Below the pieces are notes generated by a model, which was given only the letters and a program-made list of their open reading frames with translations, was not told the DNA's origin and ran no database searches. Made by a program: the position numbers and the translations under genes. Positions 36,860-45,515 of a stretch of 64,000 nt of DNA are shown one piece after another. The stretch is from positions 1,116,001 through 1,180,000 of the forward strand of contig NZ_OY762655.1 in NCBI RefSeq assembly GCF_963666255.1. Reading direction: 5' to 3'. Each line of letters starts with the position of its first letter. Position 1 is the first letter of the stretch. The stretch is from an uncultured Propionivibrio sp. (GTDB taxonomy: Bacteria > Pseudomonadota > Gammaproteobacteria > Burkholderiales > Rhodocyclaceae).

Positions 36860-37400
36860 TCATATGAATGCGCACAAGCTGAAGAAGGCGCGATTTTCGT
36901 CGATTTCGGAAAGTGTTGCCTTGAGCGGCAGGCTCGATTTGCGGGCGACGTCGATGAGGCCGAGTCCGGCGCCGCTGCTTGCCCCCGCCTCGCGCGGCCG
37001 CCGCAGCTGCGTCTTGTAGGCAGCCTTGCTGCGCCTTGTCGAGCGTCGCAAGTTCGGCCACGCGGGCCAGCAGCGCCTCGCCGTCGGCCCTTTCAACGAC
37101 ATTGCCGGCCTGTACCATGTAGCGGTCCTCGGCATCGCGCGCGACAACCACCGTCGCCGCGCTCTCGAGTTCGCCGTAGCCGCGGCTCTGGGCGTAATGC
37201 CGGATGTTCTGCGTCATCTCGATATAGATGCTGAAGACATCCATCGCCGCGCTCGGCAGCGCGTTGTCGGCCTGAAGGTAATTGCGCAAGGCATTGCCGA
37301 TTTCCTCGATCAGGCTGCGGGAAATCGGCCCGTTGAAACAGAGCAGGATGCGATTGTGCGTGAAATGGGTTCTCAGACTGAATAGATCTAGGGTTTCCAT
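36860..37400 (-). pseudogene. siaB: SiaB-type kinase of SiaC, single frameshift
   Basis: Reading from 37400 gives METLDLFSLRTHFTHNRIL and on to LATLDKAQQ. After about 37.03 kb the match resumes in another frame with AAYKTQLRRPREAGASSGAG, then LGLIDVARKSS and a normal end before 36860. The Gly-rich GAGLGLIDVARKSS segment is the nucleotide-lid type motif of this ATPase-fold kinase. Total length, about 179 residues, fits SiaB. One base too many in the GCAAGGCTG region would explain the break, so the gene is probably intact in the organism. Confidence 0.8.
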
Positions 37401-37421
37401 GGCGGGCTCGGTCAACTCCGG

Positions 37422-39416
37422 TCAATCGAAACGGAAGGAAAGTATGGTCACATCATCGCGTTGCGGCAAGCCGCCGCGATAGCGGGTCAGCGCCTCGTCC
37501 AGCGCGCTGGCCTGCTCGGCCATGGGCAGGCGCGCATGCGCCAGCAGGAGTTCGGCGAAACGCGTATTGCCGAATCCGTACCCCAGCTCGCCGCCGGCCT
37601 GATCGAGGAACCCGTCGGTCGCGAGGTAATAGGTGACGCCCGGCTTCATCTCGACATCGCAGTTCTCGTAGTGGCCGATGCGCCGGTCGCCGATGGCGCG
37701 GCGCGTCCCCTTGATCTCGCCGATCTCGTGGCCGTCGCTCCAGTACAGGCTGATCTTGGCGCCGGCATAGCGCAGGCGACGTTCGTCGGGAACGACGAAG
37801 GCCAGGCCGATATCCATGTTGGTGGCGATGGCGCGCGGTAGCTCGCAATCGCTCAGCATATGCCGCATGCTGGCGTCGGTCTGGGCGAGGATGTCGGCCG
37901 GCGAATCGATGCCGGACTGGGTCATCGCCTGGTCGAGCGCGGCGCGCGCCAGCATCGTCATCAAGGCGCCGGGAACGCCGTGGCCGGCGCAGTCGACGAC
38001 GCCGAGGATATGCCGTTCGCCCTCGCTGCGGAAAATGTAGAAATCGCCGCCGACGACATCGCGCGGTCGCCACAGCACGAAGTGATGCGGCCCGAGCTGC
38101 TGCGCCAGTTGCTGGTTCGGCAGAATGGCCTTCTGGATCAGGCTCGCATAATCGATCGAGTCGTTGATCTGCTTGTGCGCCCGGCGCATGTCCTGGTTGG
38201 CTTCTTCGAGCGCCTGCGTGCGCGCCTGCACCAGCGTTTCCAGTTCCTCGGTATTGTGGCGGATCTGCCGCGCCATGATGCCGAACGCTTCGCTGAGATC
38301 GCCAAGTTCGTCGCGGCCGACGGGCGGCAGCGACACGTCGAAATTGCCCTGCGCCATTTGCGAGGCCGAGCGCTGCAATTCCTTGAGAGGCTTCAGCACC
38401 AAGCGGTCCACGGCGTAGGCGAAGGCCAGCAGCAAGAGGCCGGTGAGCAGCACGATCCCCGCGAATGCCGCGTAGAGCCAGCGCTCATCGAGCACCCTGA
38501 CCGCCTTCAGGTCGACCGCCGACACCACATGCCATTTGAGTTCCGGAACATACGCCAGCGCGAGCAGTTGCGGATGCCCGTCGAGTCGGACGCGCAAGGT
38601 CGCGACTTCGTCGCTGTGCTGCTCGGCACGGGCCATCGCCGCCGCCAGCGCTTCGCGCGCGGCGTCGTCGGACAGCAGGCCGGCCAGGGTCTGCGCCGCA
38701 GTAGCCTGGCTCGCCGCCTGGTTCTCGGCGATGAGCGCCTTGTTGCGATGCGCCTGGATGGCGCCGGTGCGGGCGATGATCATCGGCGTGATGCCGGGCT
38801 CATCGGTCTCGATGAAGGCTTTGAGGAAGGCGGAAAGATCGGTCCCGGTACCGGCAAGGCCGAGCACTTTGTCGCCGGACCGGATCTGCATGTTCAGCCA
38901 CACCTGCGTGATCTGCAGATGGGCGTCGTAATTGACGTTGATGTTGTACGGATCCGTCTGCCGCAATGAACCGAAAAACCAGGAGTCACTGTCCTTGTCG
39001 GCGCTCAGCACATAACGCGGCGCATCGCTCAGGGCCTTCTCCTGGTCGTTGAAGTAGAAGCCCTTGCTGCCGGCGCTGGCGAGAAAGTAGGAATGGCTGC
39101 CGAAATCCTCGCGATACCCCTCGGCCTCCTTGAAGAACAGCGCCTTCAGGGCCGGATTGCTTTCATCGGCCAGCCACTGCCGGGTCACTTCAGAATTGGC
39201 GAAACGCCTGGCCAGGGCGAGGTCGCGCGAAATCGGCGCGATGATCTGCTGGCGCTTGAGCAGCGTCAGGCTTCTCGCATACGCCTCGCCAAAATGGTTG
39301 CGCACACCATCGAGGACCTGCCAGCCGATCAGGCTCGCGGGCAGCAGAGCGAGCAAACAGGCCAGCACCAGCGCCAGCATCGATTTGGCGCGCAAACCGA
39401 ATCCGAAAGTTGCCAT
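37422..39416 (-). CDS. siaA: SiaA, membrane PP2C-type phosphatase
   Basis: The 664-residue protein has an N-terminal transmembrane helix (12-32), a periplasmic dCache-like sensor domain, a second helix near 310-335, a HAMP domain (VLKPLKELQRSASQMAQGNF) and a SpoIIE/RsbU-type PP2C domain with VVGGDFYIF, VDCAGHGVPGALMTML and the final RDDVTILSF. SiaA dephosphorylates SiaC in response to an external signal and so switches on c-di-GMP synthesis. It leads the operon siaA-siaB-siaC-siaD on the minus strand. Confidence 0.9.
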   Translation of the reverse strand: MATFGFGLRAKSMLALVLACLLALLPASLIGWQVLDGVRNHFGEAYARSLTLLKRQQIIAPISRDLALARRFANSEVTRQWLADESNPALKALFFKEAEGYREDFGSHSYFLASAGSKGFYFNDQEKALSDAPRYVLSADKDSDSWFFGSLRQTDPYNINVNYDAHLQITQVWLNMQIRSGDKVLGLAGTGTDLSAFLKAFIETDEPGITPMIIARTGAIQAHRNKALIAENQAASQATAAQTLAGLLSDDAAREALAAAMARAEQHSDEVATLRVRLDGHPQLLALAYVPELKWHVVSAVDLKAVRVLDERWLYAAFAGIVLLTGLLLLAFAYAVDRLVLKPLKELQRSASQMAQGNFDVSLPPVGRDELGDLSEAFGIMARQIRHNTEELETLVQARTQALEEANQDMRRAHKQINDSIDYASLIQKAILPNQQLAQQLGPHHFVLWRPRDVVGGDFYIFRSEGERHILGVVDCAGHGVPGALMTMLARAALDQAMTQSGIDSPADILAQTDASMRHMLSDCELPRAIATNMDIGLAFVVPDERRLRYAGAKISLYWSDGHEIGEIKGTRRAIGDRRIGHYENCDVEMKPGVTYYLATDGFLDQAGGELGYGFGNTRFAELLLAHARLPMAEQASALDEALTRYRGGLPQRDDVTILSFRFD

Positions 39417-39603
39417 TATCCGGGTCGAATGAAGGAAGAAGGTGGATTCTATCGTGCGCCGACGACTTTGCGCGCTGATGACACCATCAAAATTCGGGCG
39501 CTCCGGGCGTCAAACAGGCAACGCTGGATTTTTTACGCATCCGTATTATGCTGAAAGTGAGGCGAGGATATTGGGTTCGCCTGAACACACGACAGGAGGC
39601 TGC

Positions 39604-39645
39604 ATGACAGAAAATCCGCCGCAGTCCGAAGAGAAGGTCCGGTAG
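39604..39645 (+). CDS. Possible 13-residue peptide
   Basis: ATG to TAG encodes a 13-residue hydrophilic peptide (MTENPPQSEEKVR). AGGAGG lies four bases before the ATG, an unusually good site for a chance ORF. There is no homology that I know of. It may only be part of the RNA unit in which it lies. Confidence 0.3.
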   Translation: MTENPPQSEEKVR

Positions 39646-39701
39646 CACCCCAACGGCGAGTCGCCGAACACCTTGGCCAAGGGCCGGGGGACAAGATTTG
39701 C

Positions 39702-39739
39702 GAAGCCCATGTCCGACCGACATGGGCTTCATGCTTTTT
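39702..39739 (+). terminator. Rho-independent terminator of the small unit
   Basis: GAAGCCCATGTC (39702-39713) and GACATGGGCTTC (39719-39730) form a perfect 12-bp stem with a 5-base loop, followed by ATGCTTTTT. It points rightwards and lies before the rhodanese gene, so it ends an independent short transcript. Confidence 0.8.
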
Positions 39740-39856
39740 GGGACAGCAGCAGCGCTTATGCATTTCCCGGCATATACAAATGGCAAAACGGTATTTTTTA
39801 AACATAAGAAGCCTGCATAGAATCGCTGCATGACCTTTTGCCGGAGAGAACGTCCC

Positions 39857-40933
39857 ATGTCGCTGCACACCAAAACACACGCCCCGCGATCGCTGTGCGC
39901 CCGCACCCTGCCGCTGCTGACCTCGATCCTGCTGGCCGGCGCCGGCCTCGCGCTCCTCACGCCGTCGTTCCCGGTGCGCGCCGCCGACCAGACGCAGGCA
40001 TCGCCGGCCACTGCCATCATCATCGACGCTGCCCAGGTCGAGGCCGCCGTCGCCCGCGGCGCCATCCTGTGGGATGTGCGCGCCGCCGAAGACTACCAGC
40101 GCGGCCACCTGCCCGGCGCGATCAACGTCGGCGACGCCGGCAAAGTGCTGCGCGACGAGCAGAAGGAAGACTTCCTGCCGACGGCGACGATCGAAAGGAT
40201 CTTCTCCGACGCCGGCCTCGATCCGGCCAGGGAGATCGTCGTCTATGGCGCCCGCGGCAATCCCTACGCCTATTTCGGCGGCTACGCTGTGCGCGCCTTC
40301 GGCGGCCGCAACGTCCGCATCTTCCATGACGGCTTCGAAGGCTGGCAGGAAGCCGGCAAGCCGGTGGCAACAACGGCAACCAGGCTGCCGCGCGTCGCAT
40401 TGACGCTGAAGCCGGTACCTTCGCTGGCATCCTCCACCGACGACGTCCTCCAGGCCGTTGCCAGACCCGACATCCAGATCGTCGATGTGCGTACGCGCAA
40501 GGAATATGCCGGTGAAGATATCCGCGCCATACGCGGTGGTCATATCCCGGGCGCCATCAACATTCCCTTCGAGGAAAACTGGCGCGATGCCAATGCACCG
40601 CAGAAGATCGCGCGCCAGGAAACGAAGGGCACCGAAGGCCTCGCCCTCAAGTCGCGGCCCGAGCTTGAAGCGCTCTACCAGGCGCTCGACCGCGACAAGG
40701 AAACCATCGTCTATTGCCAGTCGGGCGTGCGCGCCGCCGAAACCTCGACGGTGCTCGAAAGCCTCGGCTTCAAGAACGTCAAGGTGTATGACTCGTCCTG
40801 GCTGGGCTGGGCAGCGAAACTGTCGGCGCCGGTCGAGAACGAGACCTTCCTCAACGTCGGCCTGCTCACCGGCCAGATCGGCGCGCTCAAGCGCCAGGTC
40901 GGCGAACTCGAAAAGAAGCTGGCCGCACGCTAG
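39857..40933 (+). CDS. Exported tandem-rhodanese sulfurtransferase
   Basis: The 358-residue protein has a signal peptide (about 20-42, cleavage near VRAAD), then two rhodanese domains. The second keeps the active Cys in YCQSGVRAAET; in the first the matching loop reads VYGARGNPYAYF with no Cys, so it is probably structural. A short C-terminal coiled segment follows (GALKRQVGELEKKL). Such proteins move sulfane sulfur in the periplasm. The ATG at 39857 is preferred by the signal-peptide fit. It precedes the thiamine operon but has its own gap and riboswitch promoter after it, so co-regulation is not shown. Confidence 0.85.
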   Translation: MSLHTKTHAPRSLCARTLPLLTSILLAGAGLALLTPSFPVRAADQTQASPATAIIIDAAQVEAAVARGAILWDVRAAEDYQRGHLPGAINVGDAGKVLRDEQKEDFLPTATIERIFSDAGLDPAREIVVYGARGNPYAYFGGYAVRAFGGRNVRIFHDGFEGWQEAGKPVATTATRLPRVALTLKPVPSLASSTDDVLQAVARPDIQIVDVRTRKEYAGEDIRAIRGGHIPGAINIPFEENWRDANAPQKIARQETKGTEGLALKSRPELEALYQALDRDKETIVYCQSGVRAAETSTVLESLGFKNVKVYDSSWLGWAAKLSAPVENETFLNVGLLTGQIGALKRQVGELEKKLAAR

Positions 40934-40956
40934 ACCGGGCGGAAGCCGGCGCCGGC

Positions 40957-40986
40957 TTGACACGCGCCGGCCCGCTGCCCTATAAA
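40957..40986 (+). promoter_or_regulatory. Sigma-70 promoter of the thiG operon
   Basis: TTGACA (40957-40962) and TATAAA (40981-40986) are separated by 18 bases; transcription would start near 40993, just at the beginning of the TPP riboswitch. Both hexamers are near perfect. Confidence 0.8.
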
Positions 40987-40995
40987 GACGCACAT

Positions 40996-41076
40996 CGCTA
41001 GGGGTGCTGCAAGGCTGAGAGGACGCAAGTCCAACCCTATGAACCTGATCCGGGTAATACCGGCGAAGGGAAGCGG
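40996..41076 (+). ncRNA. TPP (thi-box) riboswitch
   Basis: The sequence shows the thi-box landmarks: TAGGGGTGC at the 5-prime side, CTGAGA (41015-41020), and ACCTGATCCGGGTAATACCG leading to CGAAGGGAAGC. It senses thiamine diphosphate and lies between a strong promoter and thiG. A terminator hairpin with a T-run follows about 40 bases later, so control is probably by premature termination when TPP is plentiful. Confidence 0.95.
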
Positions 41077-41113
41077 ACAAGCTCACCCGCCAGGGTTTCA
41101 CAGGATCGACAGG

Positions 41114-41147
41114 CCGCTTGCCCTTCCCACAGGTCAAGCGGTTTTTT
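41114..41147 (+). terminator. Riboswitch-controlled attenuator before thiG
   Basis: CCGCTTG (41114-41120) pairs with CAAGCGG (41135-41141), extended by CC/GG, and is followed by six T. It stands between the TPP aptamer and the thiG start, as expected for a transcriptional off-switch. Confidence 0.8.
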
Positions 41148-41169
41148 GTTGATCACCGGAGACCCCGAC

Positions 41170-42003
41170 ATGAACGCTTTCGACATACCCACCCGCCCCG
41201 CATCGCTCCGCACCTCGACCCATACCACTACCGACGACGACGCCCTCGTCCTCGGCCCGGTCCGCTTCAGCAACCGGCTGTTCACCGGAACCGGAAAATT
41301 CGCCGCCAACGGCGACATCCCCAAAATGCTGGCCGCCAGCGGTTCGCAAATGGTCACGGTGGCGCTGCGCCGCGTCGGCGGCAACGCGCCCGATGACAAC
41401 ATCCTCGCACTCATCCCCCCGCAGGTGACGCTGCTGCCCAACACCTCCGGCGCGCGCGACGCCGAACAGGCCGTGCGCATCGCCCGCATCGCCCGCGAGG
41501 CCGGCTACGGCGACTTCGTCAAGATCGAAGTCATCACCGACATGAAGACCTTGATGCCGGACAACTGGGAAACGCTGAAGGCCACCGAGATCCTCGCCCG
41601 CGAAGGCTTCATCGTGCTGCCCTACGTCACGCCCGATCTCACGCTGGCCAAGCGCCTTGAAGATGCCGGCGCCGCCGCCGTGATGCCGTTGGGATCGCCG
41701 ATCGGTACCAATCGCGGCCTCGAAACGCGCATGCTGATCGAGTTGCTGATCGAGAACTGCCGCCTGCCGATCATCGTCGACGCCGGCATCGGCCGCCCCT
41801 CGCATGCCGCCGAGGCAATGGAACTCGGCGCCGCCGCCGTGCTCGTCAACACCGCCATCGCCACCGCCGCCGATCCGGAAGCCATGGGTCGCGCCTTCGA
41901 CTACGCCGTTCGCGCCGGGCGCACGGCCTACCGGGCCACGCTCGCCGACGCCTCGCGCGACGCGCGCGCCTCGTCGCCGCTGACCGGCTTCCTCGACGAC
42001 TGA
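41170..42003 (+). CDS. thiG: Thiazole synthase ThiG
   Basis: The 277-residue TIM-barrel protein carries the Schiff-base Lys (K118 in FVKIEVITD) and phosphate-loop patterns such as [11 protein letters not shown] and [13 protein letters not shown]. ThiG joins deoxyxylulose phosphate, dehydroglycine and ThiS-thiocarboxylate sulfur into the thiazole of thiamine. The start at 41170 has GGAG eight bases upstream; an ATG at 41146 would lie at the edge of the attenuator. The N-terminal 25 residues exceed the usual start of the family. It is followed by thiH and thiS. Confidence 0.95.
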   Translation: MNAFDIPTRPASLRTSTHTTTDDDALVLGPVRFSNRLFTGTGKFAANGDIPKMLAASGSQMVTVALRRVGGNAPDDNILALIPPQVTLLPNTSGARDAEQAVRIARIAREAGYGDFVKIEVITDMKTLMPDNWETLKATEILAREGFIVLPYVTPDLTLAKRLEDAGAAAVMPLGSPIGTNRGLETRMLIELLIENCRLPIIVDAGIGRPSHAAEAMELGAAAVLVNTAIATAADPEAMGRAFDYAVRAGRTAYRATLADASRDARASSPLTGFLDD

Positions 42004-42023
42004 CGGCAGGGAGGATCTTGACA

Positions 42024-43133
42024 ATGTCCTTTCGCGACTGCATCGACCGTTATGCCGATTTCGATTTTCCCGGATTTTTCGCGCACGTCAGCGACGCCGA
42101 CGTCGAACGCGCACTGGCGGCGGAAAAGCCCGGCGTCACCGACTTCCTGACGCTGCTCGCCCCGGCGGCGACACAGCACATCGAAGCCATGGCGCAGCGG
42201 GCGAGCCAGCTGACCATGCAGCATTTCGGCCGCACGATTCAGATGTTCATCCCGCTCTACCTCTCCAACCACTGTACCAACCGCTGCGCCTATTGCGGCT
42301 TCAACGTCGGCAACGACATGCCGCGCCGCGTGCTCGACCTCGACGCCATCGAGGCTGAAGCTGAAGCGATCGCTCGTACCGGCATGCAGCATGTGCTGAT
42401 CCTCACCGGCGAGGACCGGCGCATCACGCCGCCCGAATATATCGCCGCCGCCGCGCGCTGTCTCAAACGTCATTTCGCCTCGGTCTCGATCGAGGTCTAT
42501 CCGCTGCACGAGGCCGAATACCGCGACCTGCGCGCCGCCGGCGTCGACGGCATGACGGTCTTCCAGGAGACCTATGACCCCGTCACCTACCGGCGCGTGC
42601 ACCTCGGCGGCAAGAAGCGCGATTACGGCTGGCGGCTCGACGCGCCCGAACGCGCGGCGCGCGCCGGGCTGCGCCTCGTCAACATCGGCCCGCTGCTCGG
42701 ACTTGCCGAACCGCGCCGCGAGATCTTCTTCACCGGCTTGCATGCACGCTATCTCGAAGATCATTTCCTGCAGACCGAAGTCGCCATTTCGCTGCCGCGC
42801 ATCAACCCGGCCGAAGGCGCTTTCGACGCCGACTACAACATCGGCGACAAGCAGTTCGTCCAGTTCATGACCGCCGTGCGGATATTCCTGCCGCGCGCCG
42901 GCATCACCGTGTCGACGCGCGAACGCGCCGAGTTTCGCGACGCCATCCTGCCGCTCGGCGTCACACGCTTCTCGGCCGGATCGAGCACCGGCGTCGGCGG
43001 TTATGTCGATCCGCCTGACGCCAAGGCGCTGCAATTCGAGATCACCGACCAGCGCAGCGTCGCCGATGTCGCTTCGGCACTCGTCGCCCGGCGCTACCAG
43101 CCCGTCTTCAAGGACTGGGACGGATCGCTATGA
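42024..43133 (+). CDS. thiH: 2-iminoacetate synthase ThiH (radical SAM)
   Basis: The 369-residue protein has the radical-SAM cysteines C84, C88 and C91 (CTNRCAYC) and the ThiH pattern through to RFSAGSSTGVGGY. It splits tyrosine to dehydroglycine (2-iminoacetate) for ThiG and is oxygen-sensitive, unlike the glycine oxidase ThiO of strict aerobes. GGAGG lies nine bases before the ATG at 42024. Its position between thiG and thiS is a typical gene order. Confidence 0.95.
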   Translation: MSFRDCIDRYADFDFPGFFAHVSDADVERALAAEKPGVTDFLTLLAPAATQHIEAMAQRASQLTMQHFGRTIQMFIPLYLSNHCTNRCAYCGFNVGNDMPRRVLDLDAIEAEAEAIARTGMQHVLILTGEDRRITPPEYIAAAARCLKRHFASVSIEVYPLHEAEYRDLRAAGVDGMTVFQETYDPVTYRRVHLGGKKRDYGWRLDAPERAARAGLRLVNIGPLLGLAEPRREIFFTGLHARYLEDHFLQTEVAISLPRINPAEGAFDADYNIGDKQFVQFMTAVRIFLPRAGITVSTRERAEFRDAILPLGVTRFSAGSSTGVGGYVDPPDAKALQFEITDQRSVADVASALVARRYQPVFKDWDGSL

Positions 43134-43176
43134 CAATCGCTTCCCAAACCCGACCCCATCCCCACGAGGTAATGAC

Positions 43177-43377
43177 ATGGAAATCCTGATGAACGGCGAG
43201 CGCCGTACCTGTCCCGCCGACATGACCGTCGCGGTGCTGCTTGAAGCGACCGGCCATGCCGGCCAGCGCGTCGCCGTCGTGCGTAACGGCCAGGTCGTCC
43301 CGCGCGGACAACACGCCGCCACTGCCCTGACCGAAGGCGACCGCATCGACATCGTCGGCGCCGTCGCCGGCGGTTAG
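43177..43377 (+). CDS. thiS: Sulfur carrier protein ThiS
   Basis: The 66-residue beta-grasp protein ends in the Gly-Gly tail (VGAVAGG) that becomes the thiocarboxylate, and has the typical start MEILMNGERR. It donates sulfur to ThiG. GAGGT stands six bases before the ATG. It closes the thi operon; thiF and thiI are not in the window. Confidence 0.93.
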   Translation: MEILMNGERRTCPADMTVAVLLEATGHAGQRVAVVRNGQVVPRGQHAATALTEGDRIDIVGAVAGG

Positions 43378-43498
43378 GCGACGACAGGCTCGAAGCGCGG
43401 GCGCCGGCGAAGTAGAATCACGACATTCGCGGCGCCGCGCCAGACCTGTTGCAATCGGCATCAGGCGGACCGGGCCAGCCCCCTCCTTCGGACAGAAC

Positions 43499-44356
43499 AT
43501 GCCACGACCGGAACCCTTCGGCTTCGTTTCCAGCACCGGGATCGAGCTGCCGATATCGCTCTACCGCGCGCACTCGCCGCGCAAGAACACCACGATCCTG
43601 TACCTGCATGGCGGCGGCCTTGTTTATGGGACGCGGCATGATTTGCCCGAATGCCATCTCGATAGCCTCCTGCAGGCCGGCTACGACGTCCTGGCGCCGG
43701 ATTACCCTTTGGCGCCGGAATCCGGCCTCGACACCATCCTGGCAACGCTGACCGAGCTGATTGCCTTCTTCCGGGCGCAGCACGGCACGCGCTTTCAGCT
43801 CGACGACGACGCGTACGTTCTTTTCGGCCGCTCGGCCGGCGCCTATCTCGCGCTGATGCTGTGCGCCGCACTCGAGGACACGGGCATCGCGGGCCCGCGG
43901 GCGATCGTCAGCCTGTACGGTTACGCGCGCCTCGACGACCCCGCTTTCCTGACGCCAAGCAAGCATTACCTTGCCTTTCCGAGCCTCTCGGCGCAGGAAG
44001 TGGCGCGCATCGTCGGCAGTGCGCCGGTCACCGAGGGCGACATCGGCACGCGCTTCGCCCTCTACGTAACGGCGCGTCAGCAGGGATCGTGGATCAGGAT
44101 GCTGTGCGGCGATGCACCACCCGAACGTCATTCGCTCGACGTGGCGCGCCTCGCCGCTTTTCCGCCGACCTTCCTGGCCGCCGCCACCATGGACCCGGAC
44201 GTTCCCTACAAGATGTCGAAATCATTGTCACGGGCGATTCCAGACGCCAGGCTTGTCACCGTCTATGGTGAAACGCACGACTTCGACCGCGACACCCGCG
44301 ATCCGACCGGCGCGTCGGTCTATGCCGAAATCATCAGGTGGCTGGAGACGCGCTGA
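43499..44356 (+). CDS. Alpha/beta hydrolase (HSL/esterase type)
   Basis: The 285-residue protein has the oxyanion motif LYLHGGGLVYG near 35-45, the nucleophile elbow FGRSAGAYLAL, an Asp in ATMDPDVPY and the His in GETHDFDRD, giving a complete Ser-Asp-His triad in the order of the hormone-sensitive-lipase branch. Without a signal peptide it should act in the cytoplasm on a small ester. It lies after thiS and converges with allD; neither neighbour points to a substrate. Confidence 0.85.
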   Translation: MPRPEPFGFVSSTGIELPISLYRAHSPRKNTTILYLHGGGLVYGTRHDLPECHLDSLLQAGYDVLAPDYPLAPESGLDTILATLTELIAFFRAQHGTRFQLDDDAYVLFGRSAGAYLALMLCAALEDTGIAGPRAIVSLYGYARLDDPAFLTPSKHYLAFPSLSAQEVARIVGSAPVTEGDIGTRFALYVTARQQGSWIRMLCGDAPPERHSLDVARLAAFPPTFLAAATMDPDVPYKMSKSLSRAIPDARLVTVYGETHDFDRDTRDPTGASVYAEIIRWLETR

Positions 44357-44398
44357 GTCCTCCGGCGCATCCGCACAGCCCCTGACCGGGGAAACACC

Positions 44399-45478
44399 TC
44401 AGCCCTCGACCTCCGAGGCAAACGCCGTCTTGCCGTCGTAGCGGTTGTAATGCACATCCGCGCTGACCAGATAGTCGTGGATCTCCTTGACGATCGGAAT
44501 GCCGTCGCGCGCATAGCGCTCGGCCACCGCCTCCGACGATTCGCCCGGAACGAGCACCTGGCCGCAGCCTTCGGCCGGGCGCAGGCCATGGATTTCCTCG
44601 ACCATCGCGCTGATGCAATTGGCAAATTGCGCGGCGCCGCCGAAAAATTCCGGGTTGATGACGAGATGGATTTGCCCCAGCTCGCGCCCGGCGGAGAGAT
44701 CGGCATACATCGAACTGACATGCTTGCCGAAGGGTACGCCGAGCATCGAGCCGCACAGGATATCGACCATCATCATCAGGCCGTAGCCCTTGGCCCCGGC
44801 AATCGCCACCAGCCCACCGACAGCGAACGGATCGGTGGTCGGACGCCCGTCGCGATCGACCGCCCAGGTCGGCGAAATCGGTTTGTTCTTGGCGCGGGCG
44901 TCGAGGATCTTGCCCCAGGCGCCCACCGTCGTCGCCATGTCGAAGACAATCGGCGAACGGCCCGGCACCGGTGCCGCGAAGCCGATCGGATTGGTGCCGA
45001 AATACGGCTCGGCCGAGCCATACGGAACCACCATCGGATCGGACTGGCACATCGACATGCCGATCAGGTTGGCCTCGGTCGCCATGCGCAGGAAATAGGA
45101 CAATGTCCCGCAATGCCCGAGCCGGCGCATGCCGACCAGCGCGATGCCGTTCTCCTTCGCCATCCGGATCGCCTCGTTCATGCCGTTGCGGGCGACCACC
45201 ATGCCGACGGCGTTGTCGCCGTCATAGACGCCGGTGCACGGGCCGGTCTGGCGGAAAGAGAATTCCGGCCGGGCGTTGCTGCCGCCCTTGGCGATGCGCT
45301 CGGCGTAATACTCGACGCGCACGGCGCCGTGCGAATGCACGCCACGGCTATCGGCATAACTCAGATGGTTGGCGACCTCCTGCGCATGGTCCTCCGGCAA
45401 CCCGGCCTTCATCACCTTGGCCTTGATCAGCCGGTGCAGTTCTTCCTTATTGACTAAAACGACTGCCTCGTTACTCAT
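44399..45478 (-). CDS. allD: Ureidoglycolate dehydrogenase (malate/lactate dehydrogenase 2 family)
   Basis: The 359-residue protein belongs to the Ldh/YlbC family, with YADSRGVHSHGAVRVEYY near 43-60 and the later GIALVGMRRLGHCGTLSYF. Members reduce or oxidise 2-hydroxy acids with NAD(P). The allantoin genes around it point to AllD, which oxidises (S)-ureidoglycolate to oxalurate. It is the last gene of the pucG-transporter-allD group. Confidence 0.9.
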   Translation of the reverse strand: MSNEAVVLVNKEELHRLIKAKVMKAGLPEDHAQEVANHLSYADSRGVHSHGAVRVEYYAERIAKGGSNARPEFSFRQTGPCTGVYDGDNAVGMVVARNGMNEAIRMAKENGIALVGMRRLGHCGTLSYFLRMATEANLIGMSMCQSDPMVVPYGSAEPYFGTNPIGFAAPVPGRSPIVFDMATTVGAWGKILDARAKNKPISPTWAVDRDGRPTTDPFAVGGLVAIAGAKGYGLMMMVDILCGSMLGVPFGKHVSSMYADLSAGRELGQIHLVINPEFFGGAAQFANCISAMVEEIHGLRPAEGCGQVLVPGESSEAVAERYARDGIPIVKEIHDYLVSADVHYNRYDGKTAFASEVEG

Positions 45479-45515
45479 TACCGATCCTCTCCATATCTCA
45501 TCACACTCATCACAC

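Larger units (their letters stand above)
39560..39739 (+). ncRNA. Candidate small RNA or leader unit with terminator
   Basis: The 440-base gap between siaA and the rhodanese gene holds a compact unit. It has an AGGAGG site with a 13-codon ORF, then several short palindromes (GGCGAGTCGCC at 39658, CCTTGGCCAAGG at 39671), then a strong terminator. I do not recognise the family. A weak TATTAT at 39544 could be its -10. It may be a small RNA, a peptide gene or both. The remaining stretch 39740-39856 is AT-rich and probably holds the rhodanese promoter. Confidence 0.35.

Noticed and set aside
39442-39645. 67-codon frame ending in the 13-codon ORF
   Set aside because: It has no ribosome site at its start and no family character; only the last 13 codons follow a good AGGAGG.
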